NCBI GenBank assembly: GCA_003116995.1
Contig: BDSL01000020.1
Coordinates: 930,001-994,000 of the forward strand
Direction: 5' to 3'
DNA length: 64,000 nucleotides
From: Yamagishiella unicocca
Lineage: Eukaryota; Chlorophyta; Chlorophyceae; Chlamydomonadales; Volvocaceae
Under the pieces are notes generated by a model that made no database searches, was not told the origin of the DNA, and saw only the letters and a list, made by a program, of their open reading frames with translations. Shown here in pieces: positions 1 through 10,932 of this stretch (position 1 is its first letter; each line of letters opens with the position of its first letter). Both the position numbers and the translations under genes were made by a program.

Positions 1-1
1 T

Positions 2-3000
2 GCGCAAGACGGGAGCGCCAACTCCGTGTGCGCAGGGCGGCTGAGGGCCAGTAGCTTGGACCCCGGCGGCGCGTGGGGGGCGAATCCGGCGGCGAAGGCT
101 GGTGGCTCCGAGGCCGTACAGCCGTTGTACGTTGGCGAGGAGCGGCCCGCGGCCGCCGCCCCGTTAGACGCGGTCGCTGCGGCCCAGCATGCAGCTGACT
201 CAGCTGCTGACTCAGCTGCTGGCTCAGCTGCTGGCTCAGCTGCTGGCTCAGCTGCTGGCTCAGCTGCTGGCTCAGCTGCTGGCTCAGCTGCTGGCTCAGC
301 TGCTGGCTCAGCTGCTGGCTCAGCTGCTGGCTCAGCTGCTGGCTCAGCTGCTGGCTCAGCTGCTGGCTCAGCTGCTGGCTCAGCTGCTGGCTCAGCTGCT
401 GGCTCAGCTGCTGGCTCAGCTGCTGGCTCAGCTGCTGGCTCAGCTGCTGGCTCAGCTGCTGGCTCAGCTGCTGGCTCAGCTGCTGGCTCAGCTGCTGGCT
501 CAGCTGCTGGCTCAGCTGCTGGCTCAGCTGCTGGCTCAGCTGCTGGCTCAGCTGCTGGCTCAGCTGCTGGCTCAGCTGCTGGCTCAGCTGCTGGCTCAGC
601 TGCTGGCTCAGCTGCTGGCTCAGCTGCTGGCTCAGCTGCTGGCTCAGCTGCTGGCTCAGCTGCTGGCTCAGCTGCTGGCTCAGCTGCTGGCTCAGCTGCT
701 GGCTCAGCTGCTGGCTCAGCTGCTGGCTCAGCTGCCGCTGGGGCCGCTGCCACTGGGGCCATGGCGCCTCCGGCCGCTACTTTTACGACTGGGTTCGACT
801 TGGAGGAGCCCGGCCAGGAGTCCCCGGAACTTGAAACCACCCCTCTCCCTCCCTCTGGTCCGCCTCGTCGTGTTGCTACTGCCGCTGCTGCTACTGCTGC
901 TGCACCCTCCCTGCTGCCCTCTGAACCGCCAACCAGCGCCGTTGCGCTGGAGGCGGCCTCTGCCACAGCCGCCGCTGCCACAGCCGCGGGTGTACCCCCG
1001 CCCGGGGCCCTGCATCCGGGCGACGCCGAGGCCGTGGCGCCGGCCTGCTGGCCCAACGCCGGCCTCGGCTCCGGGCCGCTGCTGCTCTCCCGCATGAGAT
1101 ACCTGGGAGTCGGCCTGGTGGCCTTCGCGGCGCAGCGCGGCTGGACTCACACGGTCGCCGAAGTGCTGTCGGGCCTGTCGCGCCTGGGGCTAAGCCTGGC
1201 GGAGGTGAACACGGCGGTCGCGGCACGGGAGGGCGGTCTGGGGCTGCTGCACCTGGCGGCCATCGGGCGCCACTCGGGGCTGGTGCGGGCGCTGATGGGC
1301 ATCGCGCCCCCGGGGCCAGGAGGCGGCGAGGGCGGTGGGTTTTCCTGGGACGTGGGTGCGCGCGGCCCTGCGGGCCTTACGGCGCTGCACGTGGCGACGG
1401 CGCTGGACGACGGGGGTGAGCTGGCGTGGTTGCTGCTGGAGTGCTTCCCGGAGGCGCCGCGGCTGTGGTTTTCGTGTGGTGACGACAGCGGCTGCACGCC
1501 TGCGGAGATGGCGACGCAGGCGCGGCTGGACGGGCTGAACCAGCTGGCCATGGTGAGGCTGGCGGAGAACGAGGCGCGCCATCAGGTGCTGCAGCAGCAG
1601 CAGCTGCGGGCGCAGCATGGCGCGCAGGTGCAGGCGCAGCAGCTGCGGGCGCTGCAGGAGCAGCAGCAGCGAGAGCAGATGCAGCTTTGCCAGCAGGAGC
1701 TGTACCACCTGTACGAGCTGCAACAACGGCTGCAGCAACAGCAGCAGATGCAGCCAGCGTCATTGGGGCCGGACGGCGTAGTGGCGGGGCTGGGGTCCGG
1801 ACTTAAGTGCAGCACGAGCCCTGTGCAGCACCCGCCCTCGCCAGATAAGGCGGGGAAGGCGGGCGCAGAAACGCCCCCCTGCCCGCTGCAGAGCTCCGGG
1901 GGGCCCTTCCAAGGGGCCGGCCAGTCGCCCCGCTGGTTCACTGTGCGCAGCTGGTGGGCGCGGTCGCTAGTGCGGGCGAATGTGCGTGGCTACACCGACC
2001 CACGGGTCGAGGCGCAGTACCGGATGTTCCGCGCTCTGTCGCTGTCCACCATGGACGCCACGTGCGGTGAGCAGGCGGGATGTGGGAGCAGGTCTGGTCG
2101 GAGGTAACCCGTCACGGGTGTTGTGTGTGTGCGTGTGTGAGGCGCCGAGGAGACCCGTGTACACGACATAGGAGGTGGCTGGTAGGTGGGTCGAGGGGAG
2201 ACCCATAGGTCGGCACACAGAGAGGTGGTGGCTGTGGTGGTGGGGGCGCAGCGTGCGGCCCGCAGCGTGCCGGTCCACGTGCTGCAATGCCCTGCTGACC
2301 CGCTCCGAAACCAAGTTCTCCGTCGCAGTCGCAATTATTAACGCCATTTTCCCGTCGGTGTTACCTATCCCTTGAACGCCGACCTACGGTTTCGCCCTCA
2401 ACCCCCACCACCACCACCACCACCACCACCACCACCACCTCGATATCGGCCCCGAAGTAACGCACGCACATCACGCGCATTGCCCTCCGCGTACAGGTAT
2501 CGTCTTCACGGCGCTGTTCCTGCTGCCCGCCCTGGAGCTGGCTCGCCAACGCGACTGGACCGAGCTGATCAGCCACTGCATCTTCAACGTGGGGCTCCTG
2601 GGGCCCTACCTGCTCCGCCTGGTGGCCCCCCGCGTGTTCCTGTGCAACCGCAACGCGGCCCTGATGATGGGAGACGGCTTCAAGGCACTGCTGGTGAGTA
2701 GGGAGACCTGGTGGACGGGTAGGCAAGCGTCCTCGAGATTATTGTTTGATAGTCGAATCTATTGTATCATGTAAATATTTGGTGTGGGACGCTATCTGGA
2801 AGCGGGAAGCATAGGAACGCGTGCTGGTCACATGAGAACAACGGACCCGAATGCGTGAACACATGCCTCTGCATCGCCAGTGAGTGACCCTGTGTGTATG
2901 TGTGCCCGTCTGTGCGCAGGTGCTGTTCACGCTGACGGGAGTTCTGCCGTTCCCCAAGGTGTGGGCAAACTTCGCGAGGGGCAACATGGACGTGGTGATG

Positions 3001-3512
3001 CTGGTGGTCATCAAGCCGCTGTCAGAGCAGGTAAGCGGCTCCGAGACCACCAGTGATCGCCAGGCCTGCAGCCACCGACCAGCGTTGGTTCCGGGCTACT
3101 CGAAAGGACCTGCTGCGGTCCATCTCCCATCTTCCACACACATCACCGCTTCCGCCGCCCTCCCAGAGCCCACCGGATACCGTACCGGCAGGGTCTAGAT
3201 GCCGTACCTACCGCGACGGGGGGGGGGCCTCGGTTTGTCTAACCCACCCCCGCACCCTCCCGGATGGCTGGCTGTCCGCAGGTCATCGTGCCGCTGGCGA
3301 TCCTGCAGCGCTTGGTCGGCACCTTCACGGACGCCCACATTTACGCGCGCGTGCTGTACCTGGGCGCGTTGGTGCCGTCCTTTGTGCGCGCCATCCTTCA
3401 GAACCTGGCGGCCCTGGTGCTGCTGCTGCTGCTGGACATGCGCGCGCGCCTGAGCTTCGAGCGGTGCTGCGGTGGCAGCAGGGTGGTGCCCCATGGCAGC
3501 GCCGAGAAATAG
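2..3512 (+). CDS. Ankyrin-repeat protein with C-terminal membrane spans (5' truncated by window)
   Basis: Exons 2-2066, 2497-2693, 2920-3030 and 3282-3512; all GT-AG, phases close, stop TAG at 3510. The frame is open to the left window edge, so the true start lies outside. Order of parts: a run of AGSA repeats (about 45 copies), an Ala/Pro-rich linker, three ankyrin-type units (motifs GLLHLAA, GLTALHVA, CTPAEMA, about 1235-1540), a Gln-rich coiled-coil stretch (1590-1750), then exons 2-4 with four or five hydrophobic helices (FTALFLLPALEL, LFTLTGVLPF, LVLLLLLDM). Ankyrin units followed by C-terminal hydrophobic helices occur in large SBP-box transcription factors of green algae, so this could be the tail of one; no SBP domain is visible here. 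The partner and location in the cell are unknown; a membrane-tethered adaptor or regulator is inference. Confidence 0.75.
189..735 (+). repeat. 12-bp coding minisatellite (GGCTCAGCTGCT)n
   Basis: About 45 nearly perfect tandem copies of a 12-bp unit inside the first exon of the ankyrin gene. The unit encodes Ala-Gly-Ser-Ala; because 12 is a multiple of 3 a second frame (Leu-Leu-Ala-Gln) is also open throughout. Only the first two units differ (GACTCAGCTGCT). Such homogeneity points to recent expansion by slippage or unequal exchange, or to an assembly-sensitive array. Confidence 0.97.
2400..2440 (+). repeat. (CCA)n microsatellite in ankyrin-gene intron 1
   Basis: About a dozen CCA triplets in the pyrimidine-rich part of the intron between exons 1 and 2, roughly 60 bp before the acceptor at 2496. 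No coding role is visible. Confidence 0.9.
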
Positions 3513-5719
3513 ACAGTCAGGATGGCAGTGGTCGTGGTCCGGACAGCAAGGCGAACTTGGGACGGGGGAGCAGCAAGGCGGACTGGGGACGGGGGAGCGG
3601 CAAGGCTGAGGGCTGATGCTAAAATCGAGTAGTGCGTACTGTCGCCTGGGAGCCTGGTTCTACGTGTGCATTGGAACTGCCGTGGCGTTGACAAAACGCT
3701 GTTGCTGGGTCCGTCCTACCTCCTCCGGGCAGGCGGGGGGTGGGGGGTTGGGAGTCCATGGAGGTGCGCAAGCACAGGAGGCGCAGCACGGGGGTGCTTG
3801 TCTCGTCGGGTTTCGCTGCGGGTACCGCGTATTGGCGCACTGCTCGTGTCAGGATGGGCAGGGCGCAATGCTTTCCATTTGATAGAGTCGCCAACGTTCG
3901 GCTCAATTGATTGACGCGCTGAGGCAGCTCCGTCTTTCTTGGTCGTTAGGTGGCCGGGCATTTCAAGGGCCAGTCTGGTCGGTGGCACCTATTGGGCATT
4001 CCGACTTCTTTTCCACCGGCCCACGTAATTTATGGCAGGGCTTACTTCCGCCGCAGAAACCCCAGGCTGTATGTAGCGGATGGTGGTGCATCCCCGTGGG
4101 GGCGTTGGGTTAGTTGGGGTGGGTTACAGTTAAATATGGCTTGCATCGCTATTGCGTGCAATTGTTCGACGAAATGCATGTTTTGGTCGCTTGTTTTCGC
4201 TGCTGTGTATGAGAACTGCTGTTTGGGTGCCGCATATATGGGCCGCCCTTCAGTCCCGCGCGCCAATGTTCGCATTTTTGTGGCTCGCGTAGTCATTGCT
4301 GAAGGGATGTAACAGTTTAGGAGCACGGTTGTGGACCACAAGGCCTGGTGGGTCATTTGAAGTGGGAGGTGCCGATACGGTTGTGGCGGTTTGTGACGCT
4401 ACCGGTATAAGGAACCTTGCATGTGTGGTCAACCTTCGTGCTGCGTGAGTAGCAGGAGAGGTGGGCAGGATGATGGTCTCCGCGCAACGAGAATCTCTCG
4501 GGGGCCGGGTTGGATTTCGCGGTGTTGCAGCGAAGGGCGCAGGGCTAGTCATCAGCGGCCCAGGAGGCCGCGACGAGTTGTCCCGGTCAACTGAGACTGT
4601 GTCCGGAGATCTTTGGTGTGTTGCACACAATAGGGATGCAGTCGGACCTCGCGCCGTGTGTGATCACATCCACTGGATGCGCAGCAAAACGTTTATACGC
4701 ACACGGTGCTGTGCTTTTGCAGTTGTTTCCTCTGGCTAGCGAACCGACCACGAAGCCTCTTATCGTGAATACACAATCCTTTACCTGTACGGCAGCTTCG
4801 TGCAAGGCCCGATGCTACCAAAGCATTGGCGGCGGGGTAGTTCCTCGCGTAAGTCATTTCCTCTGGTTTCGTGATGTAATCTAATTTGCGAGCTAGTTTA
4901 ATCGCGCCGTCCATCAGCTCACGCCGATGTAACTGCTTTTGGGGGTGGAAGATCGCCACGTCTGTTGTTCATTGGGCTGCGATAGGTGGTTCGTTCTTCG
5001 TATTGCTAGAGTTTGCTGTAAGCTGCGGCTGGCCGGATGCTGGGGGTCTCGTATTTGTAGTGAAGTGCCTATCTCATAGGATGGAAGGCTGTTCCGACGC
5101 AATATAATGGGAACCGGCGCTGTAAAGTACTGGTGCATGAAGCGAAGGAGGTGTAGCCCTTAATAAAAATGCCTCATTACCGTCTTCTAAGCAGGGAGCC
5201 ATGACGAGCCATGCCAAGAACACGCCTCAAGGGGTGCGTTCTCTCCCACCAAACACGTGCCCTTCTAGCGGGAGCAAACTATAAGTTCATAAGCCTGCTG
5301 TTTATCCTGACTTCAGTGCCTGATACGCCATGCCTAAGGCTTGCCCAATACCACCGACGACTTCTGCAGCGCGGCGTTGCCTCCTGCAGCCCTGTCCCTC
5401 CCATGTACAGCTCCTGCAAGCCACAAGCCTCGCCTCGGCCTCACCCATGGCTCCATGCAGGCCCCACTATCAATCCTTGTCCCTCCACTTTCATGCTCTG
5501 CCTGGAGGTCACCGTTGTCTACGCTCGCAGCGACAGCCGACAGCGACCTGCAGGCTGGTGGATACACTACGCTCCCCAAAAGGAGAGCAACCCATTCGCC
5601 GGCAGCAGCGTCCAACCCGCTGATGCACACCGCCATTGCAGCTGCAATAGCATACCGGCGTTTCGTGCGTTGAAGCTCAATGTAAAGTCGGCACACTGCA
5701 GAACTCCCGCGCAGTAAGG
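3513..5719. other. Intergenic, presumed 3' UTRs; no gene recognised
   Basis: Convergent interval between the ankyrin gene (+) and the unknown gene (-). The sequence is clearly less GC-rich than its surroundings, and open frames (for example 4461-4739 and 5211-5717) lack Met-initiated domain-like protein, plausible splice partners or algal codon bias. It probably holds both 3' UTRs. Confidence 0.5.
4308..4312 (+). terminator. Candidate TGTAA poly(A) signal of the ankyrin gene
   Basis: First TGTAA on the plus strand after the stop at 3512. TGTAA is the dominant volvocine poly(A) signal; the implied 3' UTR of about 800 nt is long but usual for these algae. Position only; no transcript evidence. 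Confidence 0.4.
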
Positions 5720-7034
5720 CTACGGCGTTTCGTTCTGCAGCAGCAGGTCCTGCAGCGTGCCACGCAGATGAACAGGTTTAGGTGGTGAATGATAAGCTGT
5801 CAACCGTTCTGTCGGTGCCATTCTCCTGAAGCTACACCCCCAGAGTTTCTAAACGATGGCACTGCATCTGGCGGGTCTTACCTCAATCTCCATCTCCCGC
5901 AGCACACGGACGTTGAAGGGCGTTTCCCGTGCATGTACTGGCTTGCCCTCGTCGTAGCGCGCCACTGTGTTGGCTACACCCACCACCTGCGGGAAGGGGC
6001 GGGGACTTGCCAACGTGGACGTGAGGTGGTATGCCGTTACTGACGTTTGCGTGACCACAACTTGCCATGAACGGTGCCCGTTGCAGGCCCTGGTGCTCAT
6101 ATTATGCGCCGCTTCGTCATCTGCCCCTCCGAGTTGCGATAGTTTGCGATGGAACAGTATTTGCCATGTATTTGCTTTGCTTACAAAGCTGCTATGCGGT
6201 ATTAGCCAAGGAATACCCTTTACTCTACCGTCCCCAAACCCACACATGCAACTCCTAAGCGACAGTCTAAACTATTTACGGAACGGACCCCTGCACAAGC
6301 CCACTTGCACCCAAACAACCGTGTCTATACTAGACGAGACGGTCAGTCAGGCACGTACTTTTCCGCTGTCCACCATGTATCGCCGGAACGGTTGCGTCGC
6401 GGGCGGCGCAGGCGTGAAGGGTGTGGTGTAGGCACCTTTCACGGATGAGGCTGGGTTGGGTGTAGGTAGCACAAAGCTGACTGTGCTGGTCATGTCCTTC
6501 AATACACGCTCCAAAGGCTGTCGCTGCCCCGGCGACGGATGTGGAGATGCTTCCTCCTGCAAAGTCTGCCGCTGCAGCGGCGATGCCGATAGCTGCGGCT
6601 GCAGCGGCACTGCCGATGACTGCCGCTTCAGCGACGCTGCCGATAGCTGCCGCTGCGGCAATGGCGAATCCTGCTCGTATGCGTCCTCGGGGTCGGAGTC
6701 CTGCGTCAGAAGTTCTGCATTCTGCAAGATGTGCTGTTCGTGCGCTGTGGTAGCCTTAAGGGAAGCCCGAGGGCTTACTGGCTCGGCGACCGCCTGTGTC
6801 GGTGGTGCTGATTTTGAGACATCAAGAGCAACGCGGACATTTACAGTACCAGCGTCGTCTGTATCCGTCGGGCCAGACGTGACCTTGCCTTGACCTGCCA
6901 AACATATGTGATACATGCATCTGAGTCCAGCACTCCAAACGGCGCTTTTCAGTTGCTACTTCACGACTCACCTCCGTCAGCATCTTTGCGACGCGGTCTT
7001 CCCAAGATGCAGTTGTAAACGCGGCGTACTCCAT
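5720..7034 (-). CDS. Unknown protein, four exons, Ser/Gln-rich
   Basis: Exons (transcript order) 6972-7034, 6359-6883, 5882-5986 and 5720-5749 give a 240-residue protein from ATG at 7034 to TAG at 5720. All joins are phase 0 with good donors (GTGAGT, GTACGT, GTAAGA). The weak point is the acceptor of exon 2: the phase-consistent site is AAG at 6884-6886, while the nicer CAG at 6895 shifts the frame into a stop. Residues 1-21 read as a short helix; the middle is Pro/Ser/Gln-rich with a degenerate repeat of the type PLQRQLSAS; the C-terminal 45 residues (MVDSGKVVGVANTVARYDEG and ending VLREMEIEDLLLQ) are the most ordered and could bind a partner. I do not recognise a family. Divergent arrangement with the region at 7035-8078. 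Confidence 0.5.
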
Positions 7035-8078
7035 ATGAAATCCACGATATCACTGCTGGTATAAAGAGGCAGCAACTTCAGCAGCGGGACTTGCAGGGGC
7101 CATGAACAGAAAGAAACCATTTTTACTTGCTTTGCGTCGGGTAAACCTATGGACCGTAGACAGCCAAACCGTAGCCCAGGTAGTTTATAAGGTCCGGGAC
7201 AAGCGAGGCCAGCGCGTACGCGGAAGTATGGTGCCTGGTAATTTCTCAGCTGACGTGAGATCAAATAGGAGCAAATGCAGCGAGTGGGCATCCAAATAAA
7301 AATGACCAGCGTGTTGCTATGGGCATTTGCTATGAACGACGCAACCCAGCAAGGGACTCGCGAGCGGAAGGGCAGCGACACTGCGACAGACAGGATCCAG
7401 TCGTACTGTGAAATCAGCGGATGAACGGATGCAAGCAGGGGCAGCACACATGCAGGTCTTACCCACCTTTAGAAGGTGAACTGTTCCTTACATTAGTGAA
7501 AAGAAAGCCAAAAGGTGGTTTGGAATGGTGTGCAAATGCAATCAGAAGTTGGGGCATGACCTACAAGCAAAAGGTCTTCTTCCCGGGCTCCTGCAGGTGT
7601 GATATTATCAGACATTTACATGGCCGTCTCAAGGCATGGTATGGGCAAAAACGCTGTGCGGACGAGAAGGATTACCCTCGTGCGGGGTTTTCGGTGTCGG
7701 CACTTTTGTTGGGACAGGAAGGCGCACACGGCAGCGCTGATGAGTCCGTCGTCCTGGGCTGCAACCAGGTACCGTACGAGGTACAGTCCACTGGTTCAAT
7801 CGCGTGGCACCTTGGCAGTGCCGTGAGTAACTATTACACCGAGCACAGCACCGAGTCGCAGCCACAGCCGCGCCCTAACCGCGTGTAATCGCAGCCACTT
7901 TTTAGCTCGCGCCGCGTGACATTAAAAAGTCCAGATCATCCCAACAGGCCCCGCCGGGAACAACCCCAGACCGCACTCCACTGCCAACCGCGATGCACCT
8001 CCCAGGCCCAGCAAGTAGACAACTACGTACGGCACCGCACCCCGCCGCCGCGCTTCACCCCACTACGCGCCCTTGCCG
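7035..8078. other. Intergenic: 3' UTR of helical-repeat gene and promoter of unknown gene
   Basis: The minus-strand TGTAA at 7616-7620 (TTACA on the plus strand) lies about 460 nt past the stop of the 8079-10526 gene and is its likely poly(A) signal. The remainder up to 7035 should contain the promoter of the unknown minus-strand gene. A 155-codon open frame at 7421-7888 has no recognisable content. Confidence 0.4.
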
Positions 8079-10526
8079 CTACTGCTCGCCGCCGCCGCCA
8101 GGCGACCAGCCGCCCCACTTTGTGCGGTACCAGCCCTCTTTAAGGATCCGGCGCTTGTCCCGCTCGCGGCGCGGCAGCCAGTGCAGCTCCTCGTGCGTCC
8201 AGCGGCTGTCGTAGTGCATGGAGCGCGCCTCAGGATCGTCGGACATCAGGCGCGACAGGGCGAAGTCGACCGAGGCCTTATCCGAGATGGAGCGCGTCTT
8301 GCCGTACACGGCCTTCATCAAGATCCTGCGGGGTGTTCGGGCCGCGGAGCCGGGCGAGCGCGTGTGTGTATGTGCCGGGAATGGGGGGAAGGGGTTTGGC
8401 GGTGCAACAACGGCGGCGGAAGCTACAGCAGCCTGGCCTGCCGGCGCGATAATTAAGCCTTGTGGAACGGAAGGGAATCGTGCGCAGCGTCTTATGGATC
8501 GCAGGCGATGACACGATCACGAGGGGCACGGAAGCTGAGGAAGCTTGCATCAACATGGGCTGCTTGGGGTCCCCAGCCCTCTTGCCCTGCACATTCGCCA
8601 GGAAGTTACACCTGCCGTACGTCCTCACCTCCCCCAAAATCCCGAGCCAGCGCCCCACACACCGGGCGTGGTTACCACCTCCGGCCCCCTCCTCCGAAAC
8701 TACAACTGTTTGTAACCGCTGTAACCTCCTATCTAAATCCTCTCCGCCGTGTTACCTATCATACCGCCGTGTTACCTATCATTTGTCGATTTTCCTCATG
8801 TGTCTTTCCCACGTCTTCACTCACTACCCAAACGCCATCGGCCCAGACGCGCGCCCCCGGTAGGGAAAGCTTGGCCCAGTGCGACACTCACCTTCGGTAC
8901 TCCTCGTCGCCCGCCACAGCCGAACCCAGGCGCAGTCCAGCCATGCCGGAGATGAGGCGGCCCAGATCCGCTGCCTCAAAGTCCGAGTCGAACTCAGTCA
9001 GCTGGAACCTGATCTCTTCGTTGACCGCCTTGACCATCTCCGGATCCAGTCGGAACGCGCTGCCGTTGTCCGCGCCGCCATTGCTGGACGACCCGGCGAC
9101 GCCGACTCCCAGCGAGCCGGGCGCAGCGCCGGAGGACACCGCTAGGCTGCCAAGCGCACAAACTGCACGACAGAGGTCCTGCGCTAGGAAGTCCTGATTC
9201 CGGATCCGCGAGAGAATGGCGCGCTGCAGCGCCGCCGGCGCCTCCAGCATCACCGCGCCGGCTTCGGATACCGCCGCGGCTGCGACCGGCGACGTGCCTT
9301 CGCCCTCCGCACTCGGCGCCGCGGGTGTACCCGCCCCGGCCGCCGACACTACCGTACGCTCGTCCCACGGCAAATCCTCTTGCAGCTCCGAAAGCGCCCA
9401 AAGCAGGTCCGCCAGTTCGCGGGCGGACGCAGACCCGACCGCTGGGCCAGAGCTGCCGCCCTCGCTCTGCGAACGGTGTGAGCACAGCTGCGACAGCACC
9501 GAAACCACCACGGACGGCGCCTCCGTCGCCGAGGCAGAGCCACTGGAGGAGGGGCTGCTGGCTGCTCCCTGCGCGATGCTGCCGTACGCCTGCAACAGCC
9601 TCGCCGCCTCCCCGGCAGTGCAGCGCGGGGCCGTTCCTGCTGCTGCGGCGGCGGCGGTGCCGCCGTACGACAGCACCCGCTGTACGGCGGCGTTCAACAT
9701 TGCGCGGGACGCGGGCGTGAGGTCGGCGCGGGTCGGCGCCGCGGTCGCAGCGGCCTCCAGCACCGCCGTCAGGTCCTGCAGGTGGCCCCAGGTGCCGTGT
9801 GGCGGTCGGGAGTTGAGGAGTCTAGGCAGCGAGAGACAGCAGGAGAGGGGACGGTGTCCGCAGGACACAACGGTGCCCTCCAGGACACCGCAGTCATGGA
9901 GGCGGGGTGGGGTGCGATGCGGCGGAGCGGACGGGTTGTGGGGGCTGAGAATGACACAGGCGTGACGCGGTGTGGCGGGGGATCGCTGCGCCCGTCTCTC
10001 TCCCAACGGTTCCACACCCTGGCTGCGCCGCGAGAACGCGTTCTCCGGCAGCACACCCCTCCCCAGCATGCATCTCAAAACGTCTGTCCTAAACGGTTTT
10101 TCTCGCATCCTCGAAGACCCTCCAGGGAGACCCGTCGCGTACCGTCACAGTGCTCGCCGCATCGACGCCTGACCGGTCCAACTCCAGCGCGGCTGATGGC
10201 TCCGAATCATCCTGCCAGGACCATTTGTACGGCGTCGGGGTGTCGCGGGTGTAGCGACTCCCTATGTTACTGCTGCTGCTCGACACCGCCAGGCATCGCG
10301 TGCTGGAGCACCGCAACGCTTCTGACCCTGCAGAAGCCGCTGGCGCTGTAGTGCTGGCGGCTGAACTTGAGGTTGTGTGTAAAATCGCATGGGCTGCTTT
10401 GCGGCCTGTAAATGCGGCCTGATAGAGTCCGAAAGGGTGCGGCGGGGCGGGGTCCCGGTTAAGAGCCCTCAGCCAACCCTGTAACTTACATGACTTGCGG
10501 TACGTGTCACGGCAAAGATGCGGCAA
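8079..10526 (-). CDS. Helical-repeat, probably organelle-targeted protein (family uncertain)
   Basis: Exons 10143-about 10520, 8892-9775 and 8079-8325; donors GTACGC and GTGAGT, acceptors TGCAG and CGCAG, phases close, TAG at 8079. The first exon has no in-frame ATG, so a start exon upstream is missing; a perfect donor (GTAAGT) on the minus strand near 10493 suggests such an exon. The N-terminal exon is rich in Ser, Ala and Arg, as in algal transit peptides. The central exon has repeated amphipathic helices with the pattern LLxAYGS, ADLLWALSEL and LCRAVCALGSL, which resembles OPR/FASTK-type RNA-binding repeats. The C-terminus is basic and conserved-looking (WTHEELHWLPRRERDKRR). I infer an organellar RNA-metabolism role; the family call is weak. 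Confidence 0.6.
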
Positions 10527-10932
10527 TCCTAGAAGTCAGCCAAGGTAAACCTGCGCACCTGTGGCGGCGTATGCGAGCATCGCGTATTACTGCAAGGAAG
10601 CGCGCTGCCGGATAGGGCGTGTGCCCAAGTACAAGCCGCCATTTAGCGAGAATCCTGACGAGCGATATGGCATACAATACGCGAAGTTTCCCGAGTTCTA
10701 CCGCCTATGTCGATTGGTCCAGTTACCGGAATGACTGGTGTACGATGGCTACACACAGAAAACGATGCAATATTGCTACATTGAGCACTTACAGGTTTAA
10801 TATCTGTATTGCAAAGGCAGCACGCGATCAACCTCCACCTTCCCATCATTGAGGTTTCCGGTCGCACGTTTATTCTGAAGCGGACAAACCCCCTTACGTA
10901 ACCATAACATACACAACTCCAAGGATTTGAAG
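10527..10932. other. Divergent intergenic region
   Basis: Between the 5' end of the helical-repeat gene (-) and the M50 protease ATG (+). It should hold both promoters and the missing first exon of the minus-strand gene. No TATA box or repeat stands out. Confidence 0.4.

Noticed and set aside
189..1097. Second long open frame (Leu-Leu-Ala-Gln)n on the plus strand
   Set aside because: Shadow of the 12-bp repeat; it ends soon after the array and has no independent content.
7421..7888. 155-codon plus-strand ATG frame
   Set aside because: No motif, no splice partners, overlaps the presumed 3' UTR of the neighbouring minus-strand gene.
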